The notes below the pieces were generated by a model. The model searched no databases. It saw only the letters and a program-made list of their open reading frames with translations, and was not told where the DNA came from. The translations under genes and the position numbers were made by a program. This document shows positions 56,394 to 64,000 of a DNA stretch of 64,000 nt, in pieces. Numbering within the stretch: the stretch's first letter is position 1; the number at the start of each line of letters is the position of its first letter. Source of the DNA: Omphiscola glabra (lineage: Eukaryota > Mollusca > Gastropoda > Lymnaeidae); contig OZ024808.1 of NCBI GenBank assembly GCA_964017045.1, forward strand, positions 7,573,284 through 7,637,283, in the 5' to 3' direction.

Positions 56394-57584
56394 TCAAGTT
56401 GACTGAAAACTGATTTCATGAAGAGTTACATAGAACCCATCACTCCGTCTCTGACCATCCATTGTACACAGGTACAGGCTTTCCACAGGCTGTTCTCCAA
56501 ATGTTGTATGGATCACATGTGAATAAATCGAGGGCTGTATGTTCCGGTTACCAAACAGTTTCCTTTCAGGCCTTTTGACTTTGATAATGGTGACATGTGG
56601 TGTAAAGCCCTCATGCTCATCTCTGATTTCTACACCAGAAGCAATCATCTTTTCTCTTAGCTGTCTCTGAAATGTTGTCAAGTCTTCCGCTTCTTCAACT
56701 TTGGCGTAAATAGCTCTGTTGTAAAACTGTGACATGCTGTACACCACCAAAGGTGTTTGGGGTATTGAAGACTTAAGGTCGGGTTTAGTCTGGTCAAGAG
56801 ATTCAATGCAGTGTTGTATTTGTTCAGGCGTGTCGAGCCCAAGTGTACACAAAGTTAAGTGAAAAGTTTCTTTATGAAACACACCTTTGGCAAGAAGAGG
56901 TTCCTTATGAATCAATTGCTTTTGAACTTGTTCCAAGCTCTTAACAATGGCTTCATTTGTTATTCTCACTGCAATAAAATGAGTTGGTCTTGCAGGTTTC
57001 CCATTCCCAGATTTTTCTTGCTGATAGCTTGATGTGAACTCTGCCCCACTTTTAACTCCAAAAACTCCATTACAGCTCCTCTCATTTATGTCTGTATCGG
57101 ATGGTTTGTTCTGTCCCTTGGAGCTCTTTTGACCAATTTCAGCTTCTCTCACATTTTTATGTCTTTTACATTTTTTACTTTTGTTCACCCCAGTCTTTGT
57201 CTGCGTTTCTTCAGATTTCATCAAACGGTAACCTTCATTGACTAAAGTCAGGAGCATTGGTTGGCCTTTCAAAGCAGAAGCTTTTACTTCCAATAAGTTT
57301 ATCAGGTCATTAGTTGCTGTCTTTGTCAGGCAGTCAGAACTGATGGAAATAGCTGGCTGCAGTTCTGGATATTGGGCAGAGAGCTGAAATCTAAGAAACA
57401 GATTCTGTTCCTGGAATGGTTGGACTAACAGTGTCACATCACCATCTGGGCTATTGGTTGGTAACTTTTTTGTATTTGGATAAGACTGACTCAAACACTC
57501 GATTTCATTCAGTAGACTATGACTACTATGAGATTTTGAGTTACTAGTGGATGCATGGGACTTGGGTAGATTTTCTTGGGTCAT
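56394..57584 (-). CDS. RWD plus AKAP7-like 2H phosphoesterase protein (LENG9-like), 396 aa
   Basis: An N-terminal RWD-like domain (about 22-125, with YPELQPAISIS) is followed by a Lys/Ser-rich linker (about 125-195) and a C-terminal AKAP7/2'-5' RNA ligase-like domain starting RPTHFIAVRIT at residue 199. Both 2H catalytic motifs are intact: H242-L-T-L (ETFHLTLCTLG) and H330-V-T-I (FTPHVTIIKVKR). This order matches LENG9, whose function is unknown; 2H proteins act on RNA 2',3'-cyclic phosphates or 2'-5' linkages. The CCCH zinc finger that I recall in vertebrate LENG9 is not in this exon. The coding sequence is one exon; TTTTATTCACCAG just upstream of the ATG looks like an acceptor for a 5' UTR intron. 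A plausible upstream exon with ETS-like ACGGAAG is near 58150. Confidence 0.85.
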   Translation of the reverse strand: MTQENLPKSHASTSNSKSHSSHSLLNEIECLSQSYPNTKKLPTNSPDGDVTLLVQPFQEQNLFLRFQLSAQYPELQPAISISSDCLTKTATNDLINLLEVKASALKGQPMLLTLVNEGYRLMKSEETQTKTGVNKSKKCKRHKNVREAEIGQKSSKGQNKPSDTDINERSCNGVFGVKSGAEFTSSYQQEKSGNGKPARPTHFIAVRITNEAIVKSLEQVQKQLIHKEPLLAKGVFHKETFHLTLCTLGLDTPEQIQHCIESLDQTKPDLKSSIPQTPLVVYSMSQFYNRAIYAKVEEAEDLTTFQRQLREKMIASGVEIRDEHEGFTPHVTIIKVKRPERKLFGNRNIQPSIYSHVIHTTFGEQPVESLYLCTMDGQRRSDGFYVTLHEISFQST

Positions 57585-58554
57585 GGCTCTACAACAAGTC
57601 CTGGTGAATAAAATGAAAAGCTGACATTGTCCCTATAATTTATGATTAAGTCATTACCCACATAATATATTGTAAAACCACATTCCTTCAAGTTCTCAAA
57701 ACTTAATCATTCTGCCTGAGATGTTTAAATTAAATATTTTTTCATTTCTTTAACTTCAATACAAATAGTGTTCATCTTATTTGTTAACCCTGTCGGCTCA
57801 AGTCACTCAATGTGGACTGGAAAGAGTGCAAGCCATACTATTAATTCTGTGAAATCATATTGCCCTTTAGGTATTGTAACTGAAATTCACTGGAGCATGT
57901 GAATGATTATAATTAAGTTATAGCTGGAAGTAAAAATGACCCGCAGAACATTGATACACCCAAAGTCTCAAAGAAAAAGAAAAGTCAGTATTATATACTT
58001 GTTATTGTATTGTTTTAACAATTTAGGCGTACGTCGTCATCATAAGATGATTTAACCCTCTTGAGATCAGCCCAGTATTAAAAGTCACTAGGCTAGCTGG
58101 ACTTCGTACCAGCTAATCTCATTGCTTCACGCATTTCTTGCATTTTAACGGCGGCTTCCGTTGATATGGCTTACATTGATATTTTACGGTCTTCTGTTAT
58201 TTAATATCGATTTGTTTTGTACTTAGTGTTACCTATAGATGCTTAATAAATATGCCAAAAGACATGAACGGCCCCAAGGGAATATTTTATGCAGTTTTTC
58301 ATATTGAATCTCATTCAAATGTTTGTTAAGACTTATTTAGTATTCAACAACAATCATACAATTTCTGCAGGAAAGACAATTTTATTTTAAGTGTTTAAAA
58401 AAGCATGCATAAATAATCCCAATCAGGATTTTATTAGCATATATGTTGAGATTTCAGTTTGATTGATAATCATATTAGTTTGTTCAATTTCCTACAAGAA
58501 TATATAAAGCTTTATATTTGTAAAGTGGCTATTTTATTTTTTTAATAAATTTGT
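57585..58554. other. Upstream region of the LENG9-like gene
   Basis: Minus strand near 58160 has ACGGAAGCCGCC, then a short upstream frame MQEMREAMRLA running to a donor-like CTG/GTACGA; joined to the 57600 acceptor it would meet a stop, consistent with 5' UTR. Otherwise AT-rich. Confidence 0.35.
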
Positions 58555-60463
58555 TTACAAAGTAAGTGCAGAGTTTGTGAATCCATCTTTTTGGTACAGA
58601 CAGCCCAAAAAATGAAATTCAACAACAAATAAATATGGGGTAATCAGCACCAGGGCAATGGGGGTAATAAACACCCTGTCTACTGTGTGAAAAAATCGCA
58701 CACCCACTCCTGTCCTTTCAAAAGAGTTGGCTGTATTGACGCAACTTAGGTGGTACCATATGTCACCTTGGAGAGGTCTGCCTTTTTCCTTTCCCTTCCC
58801 TTGTCCTTTTGCTGCTACAGTTATTCTTTGAGCACTTTCTTCTGAAGTCAAGACATTCCCTATACCTGAATGTGTGCCCACTATTTTGACCTTTCAGCAT
58901 TGGTTCAAATTGTTTCATAAAAAGTCTTTTAGGGTTGAAGCCTTAGATGCAAGTGGAATATCAATATGGCTTAAAGTTGATGCAAATCATTCAGGTAGAA
59001 GATTTGGTGTTAATTGAGGCTGCTAAATGGACTCAGCTGATGTGGAGGTTGGCCGAGTCGGCTGAACGACGGACATGGGTGGGTCATCTGTCAGAGTGGA
59101 TGGCTCAAAACAGTATGTGGGGTGTGGTCATGGAGCACTTCTGCCACCAGCAAATGCCAGTGACACTTGTGGTCTTTAAGGTACATTAACCCATTGACTC
59201 ACATCAGGCGTGAATGATTCCTGAAACGGCTTCTTTAAGATCCTTGGAAAGTCTTTCTTCCCCCCTGTTCCTGAATGGGTCCTGGAACGTTTCACCAGAT
59301 CTGACTGCCACATGGCCTTAACTGGTCTAAACACTGGCTTGTCTAGGGGCTGCAGAAGATTAGTGAGGTGTGAAGGCAGACGGAGGAGGAAAACATTGTT
59401 CTTCTTTGCTGTTTTAATCAGTTCCTTGGATAGATGAGACACATTGCCATCAAGCACAAGAAGTCTTGTTTTGTCTGCTGTGTGTTTCAAAAATATCTTC
59501 TGAAACCATTGTTGCAAGTTGTGGTGTAGCATGCATGGTCTGGTCCACCTTCAGTCCATGCCATGTACAAGTTCTTTCCACTTTAGATTATGAAAGGAGG
59601 AAGAGTCTGGCGGCTGGCAGACATGGCACAGCTGACAGTGATTTGTTCTCTGCCAAAGCCTCCAATGCTTTGTGTTACCCTTTTTTGGCAAACACCTTTG
59701 GTGGCTTGGCATCTGTCGAGAACCTCGTATTGTCAACATTGAATATCTGATCACTGTGATCCCTGATGCCATTCTCATCCAGGACTTTTTCTACAAGATC
59801 GAACCAAGCAGCAAGCACCTGTGGATCCTCAACTCTTGCTCGAGCATTACTCAGGTGCTCAGTTTTTCTGAACACAACGCAAGGATGATATTTCACGAAT
59901 AGCTGTACCCAGTCTTTGCCTGGTCGACCATCTACAAAAGGAGTCTCCAACTTGAGAGACTGGGTGAACTGCTGAACAACTGTTTTTAGTTATTCTGTAT
60001 AAAATCCCCAATCCCAGCTTGGCAAAAGTTTCAAGTACTCAGCAAGCTCTTGCTCATGTAGAGAACACAGGTTGGTGCTCCTGCCAGCATGGGCATTATT
60101 TGGAAATTCCCTTTTAACTCGTCGAAGTAGGGATTTTTTGTTGATGCTATTGTACTTAGAAGCCTGTTTCAAAGACATTTCTTTCTTCATTACTGAATTG
60201 TATGCATCAACCATCTCCTGGCACTTAACAAAATTCTTCCTTGCACCTTTATTCTTCTTTTTATAGGTACCATTCTGAAACACAACAAAGAAAAAGGTCT
60301 CCAAAATTATGTCTCCAACCTCATGCAATAATATTGTAAACAAAGCAAGCGATGAATTACTCTTTGCCTGCCTGCTCCTTGCACATATAAACATTTCTGA
60401 AGCTAGATACAAACTGTAAATCAGTTTTCTTTCACAAAATAAGGGTGTCCCTAAAGAAGTCAC
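58555..60463 (-). pseudogene. pogo-type (Tc1/mariner) transposase pseudogene
   Basis: Fragments in three frames, N to C: a Psq-type helix-turn-helix (SLKQASKYNSINKKSLLRRV, about 60190-60110), HTH-CENPB/DDE spacer (about 59950-59800), first catalytic block IFNVDNTRFSTD (intact relatives have DETG), then LLVLDGNVSHLSKELIKTAK and LPSHLTNLLQPLDKPVF (59480-59330), and C-terminal NVLTSEESAQR (58855). Stops, frameshifts and the altered first block make it inactive. Confidence 0.85.
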
Positions 60464-60488
60464 GAAAAATGTGGATGCTATCTCTTAG

Positions 60489-62600
60489 TAGGTACTTTGA
60501 CAGAAATTTTCAATATTGTCCTATTGACATAAATGATACATCATTTTAAAGGGCTAGCTATAAGCTTTGCAAAAATACCAATTTCATCTTTCTAGCTTTT
60601 ATAGAAATGAAGTTATGATTTTTTTGGTGAATTTTTTAACCCCTTTCTTTAACTTTTTATTTAATTGTAAAAACTTGTCACCGACTTTCCAAATTTCTGC
60701 CTTATATTGCCAACAACTTTTTTATTTGAAAAGATAATGCAACTAAATTTTCAGGAGACATTCTCAATGCAATATAAAACTCAATGAACAACAAAACTTT
60801 TACATAACATCAAGAATTTGCATTTTGTATAATTTTATTTGTGGGTATGTGACGAAAAAAGTGAATGGAAAAATTGGAACAATAATTATTTCTGAAGAAA
60901 AAAAAGCTGAAAATAACATGTTTATGTAATTTAAACTAATTTTACTAAGCTATTGTTGAATTTTAAATCAATTATCATATTTATAAAAAGGTAAGTATTC
61001 TTTTTTATATCTAAAATGGATATAATTATAATTTATAATATAAATAAAAATTACTCAAAAAAATTAAAATCATCCATAAGTTATAAGACTAATGGTAAGG
61101 ACACACAGTAAGTAGGGTAAGTATTAGAATGTTACATTAACTTAACAATTATTTAAAATTTATATTTTAATACCTTATTAAATTAAAAAGATACTAACTT
61201 TAATTAGGCATGTAAGTGTGGTTATAGTAATAGTTAAATTTAGTATAATGACTATGTAGTAAAAGTAAATATATTCTGTTTAATTTTAATGTCCCTAGTG
61301 AAAGGATAAAATTATTATCATTCCTATTATTGGTTCAGTAAAGAAGAACAGATCAAATGTTTAGACATTAACTAAATAAACTTACACAGTTTTTAACATA
61401 AATTGATGCTATATTATGTATTAATTTACTATTATACCGTATAGTTATAAAAGCTATTTATTTATATCAAGGGACAAAACTTGTCAGAAATTCAACAGAT
61501 TACAAAAACTAAAATTTATATAACTTTCTTGAATTATTTAGTTGTATTAACTTCTTATGATATTGTAAAACTGTTTCTTATTAATTAATTGGTTAGTGCT
61601 TAGTGGATTTTTCGATATGAACAATAATGAAAATATTTTTATATTAGGTACTTTGACAAAAATTTTCAATATTGTCCTATTGTCATAAATGATATATCAT
61701 ATTGAAGGGCTAGCTATAAGCTTTGCAAAAATACCAATTTCATCTTTCTATCTTTTATAGAATTGAAGTTATGAATTTTTTAGTGAATTTTTTAACCCCC
61801 TTCTTTATCTTTGTATTTTACTACAAAAACGTGTGACCGACTTACCAAATTTCTGACTTATTTGCCCAAAACTTTTTTATTTTACAAGATAATGCTACCA
61901 TATTTTCAGGAAACATTCTCAATGCAATATTAAACACAATGAACAACAAAGCTTTTAAATAACATCAAGACTTTGTATTTTGAAACAAATTATTTGAGGG
62001 TATGTTAAGCAAAATGTGAACAGAAAAATTGGAAAAACCATTGCTGATAAAAAAAATAATTACCGGTACTTGTTTGTTGAATTTGAACGAATTATATGCT
62101 TGTGTTCAATTTTAAATCACTTCTTATATTTATAAAAAGGTAAGTAGTCTTTTTTCTCTAAAATCGAATGTAATTATAAATAAAAATTAATCAAAATAAT
62201 TTTTTCTCTACATTCAAACGGGCCTCCTTGGAAGCCTAGAAAAACATCTTATCATATTAAATCATAATCCTGAATTTACACTACACAATTTCTTTTTTCT
62301 TTTAAATAATTTACATTTTCTATTAATTAAAACTGGTTTCTTTTTTATTTTATTATTATTATTAATTATAATTAGACATTTTTTTTTCTAATTCTATGTC
62401 ATGTCATTACTACAAGTACTTAAGAATAATTTAAAATTTATGATTAAATACCTTATTTAATTACTTAAATTTCTCCTTTAAGTGCATTTGTAGTAACAGA
62501 ATAGTATTGGTTCATTAAGTGTAATAATAATTAAGCTTAAATTAGCAAGTAGACTTAGACTACGACACCGACACCGGTAGTTCTCGCATTTCTATTAATT
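60489..62600. repeat. Diverged tandem duplication, about 1.16 kb period
   Basis: GGTACTTTGACAGAAATTTT to about 61065 recurs from 61647 to about 62200 with scattered changes, for example AGGGCTAGCTATAAGCTTTG in both. Weaker similarity continues (AATTTAAAATTTAT..AATACCTTAT at about 61150 and 62425). No coding content. Confidence 0.75.
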
Positions 62601-63050
62601 AAAAAGCAAGTTCCCATCAGTTTAATATTCATAATTTCAATTTATTTGTATTATCTTATCCAATTCTATGATTTTTTAAAGTATGTTTTATACATTTACT
62701 TAGATTTATTCAGATGTTTAAAGATTACAAAAGGATTTAACTATTATTAAATGTTATTTAGAGCCGCGTCTATCAGCCCGGTGAAGACAAAAAATCGGTC
62801 GCCATTTTTTTTTCTCCCGGTGATGAAGGTTGACCATTTTCTGTGGAGTGCTGTAACATTCAATTGAGCTAGGATAATTGACTATTTCAAAGTTATTAGC
62901 AATCCAAATTAGATGATACACATGAGTCTTTGGGTTTCAATCATGTATGAATGCTCCAAAGAAGTATTTAAGACATTTATAGCTTACCGAGAGTCAAAAA
63001 GTGACTCAGAAAAAAAACCGGGGGTTCCCCTCATTGGGTAAATTGTATTA
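62601..63050. other. Intergenic region, no gene seen
   Basis: Contains GCCCGGTGAAGACAAAAAAT and GGTCGCCATTTTTT near 62778-62810. No exon supported. Confidence 0.4.
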
Positions 63051-63725
63051 GCGTCACCGGAAGACAAACAGTAAACGTAATCGATGACAAAATGAAGTTA
63101 TAATTAGTAAACTGTGACGTAAAACACATAAATCCGAGGTCACCGTAAAGGCAACTATTAAATGGCCACAAAAGTTTTTCCGTAATTTTTCGAGTGCGCA
63201 GAAGCGATGCGCGAGTGACTTTCAAAATACCTATTTATATCATTATATAAAATTGATGAGAAGAGCCATTTCCGACAACCCAATTTTTTTTTTGAGAGGG
63301 GAGATAACCAGTGATAATTGGCATTTTTATTTACAGAGTTAATTGCATAACTTTTAAGTGAAATCGTCATTATTAACGAAATAAAGTTATTCCTATTTGT
63401 GAATTTATCAAGTAGCGGTACGATAAAAAGCAATGTGGTACGAGTAGACATTAAAAAGTAACAAGCTATTAAGTACATGCCTGCACTAGGATAAATATAT
63501 TGCCACTGACAAAATATTCCATGCTTCAAAAATGGTATCACCGTGTTTGGAAAAATATGCGCTCTACGTCACCGACGACAAATTAGTTTATTATTAGAAA
63601 ACTGTGACGTAAAACGCAAAAAAACGAGATAATCACTGAAACGATTGTAAAAATGGCCGCACAAGTTTTGCATTATTTTTCCATATGCGCAGACCGCGTG
63701 CGACCTTCGAAATACCTACTCTTAG
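63050..63725. repeat. Pair of about 165 bp direct repeats with CRE-like sites
   Basis: 63050-63240 and 63565-63720 share GTCACCG, AACTGTGACGTAAAAC, AATGGCC.CA and a TGCGCAG-type word, in the same order. TGACGTAA resembles a CRE/ATF half site. Could be promoter-like modules or ends of a repeat element. Confidence 0.6.
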
Positions 63726-64000
63726 CATTAGCCTAATTTTCATTTGTTTAGAGATAACCATTAGTTTGAAAGTAATCTTATCCAATAATAGGTTTAAACT
63801 AAATAAGACTGGTGTGCCTGTTGCCCCATTCTATTTTACTATACTTGTAGAGTGAATTCTCAGGGTCTCCCAGTGACTGGTGCCTATTATATTAATTATA
63901 ATAATTAATTACTATTGCCCCATGCATGGCCTGACTCAACTGACAGGTGCACTTAATGTCCCACCTTACAGTACTTTACCCTACCCTGTGCCTATAAAAC
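63726..64000. other. Window end, no gene seen
   Basis: AT-rich with TAATTA runs; nothing supported. Confidence 0.5.

Noticed and set aside
58555..58881. Independent 108-codon minus-strand gene
   Set aside because: Its NVLTSEESAQR segment matches the C-terminus of pogo-like transposases and it lies directly after the broken catalytic region, so it belongs to the pseudogene.

Overview
The window is animal nuclear DNA, AT-rich, with short coding exons separated by kilobases of intron. It is dense in minisatellites, non-autonomous DNA transposons (MITEs) and retrotransposon debris. The proteins and repeat types suggest a lophotrochozoan, most likely a gastropod mollusc. Species is inference; 'intron-bearing metazoan' is what the sequence shows directly.

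Layout. 0.66-4.2 kb (+): last four coding exons of an ABCA transporter (ABCA3-like), entering from the left, with its second ATP-binding domain and stop codon. 8.6-12.4 kb (+): SWI5, a RAD51 accessory factor, rebuilt from four small exons. 12.49-12.87 kb (+): a complete Rieske 2Fe-2S protein (RFESD type) that starts only 57 bases after the SWI5 stop codon, apparently in the same exon. 16.6-20.6 kb (-): a 57-residue Lys/Ala-rich protein resembling a histone H1 tail, in three coding exons plus a non-coding first exon. 20.4-34.3 kb: no confident gene; a TTAA-flanked 2.8 kb element, non-LTR reverse-transcriptase remnants, minisatellites. 34.5-49.3 kb (+): DOLPP1 (dolichyl-diphosphate phosphatase), all eight coding exons, 258 residues, with all three PAP2 motifs. 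Its 9.8 kb first intron holds an intact antisense Merlin/IS1595-type transposase and other elements. 56.4-57.6 kb (-): an RWD plus AKAP7-like 2H phosphoesterase protein (LENG9-like). 58.6-60.5 kb (-): a broken pogo-type transposase. 60.5-63.8 kb: diverged tandem duplications.

The genes do not form one pathway: they cover lipid transport, recombination, iron-sulfur redox, chromatin and N-glycosylation. SWI5 and DOLPP1 both lie at 9q34.11 in human, so their linkage here may be ancient.

The most notable signals are: (1) SWI5 and the Rieske ORF as a possible two-cistron transcript; (2) two consecutive ABCA exon-intron junctions whose splice donors have been multiplied into tandem arrays; (3) three hAT elements that look like SPACE INVADERS (SPIN), two with recognisable target duplications; (4) minisatellites that grew inside retrotransposon coding sequence; (5) an apparently intact Merlin transposase; (6) the spliced H1-tail-like small protein.
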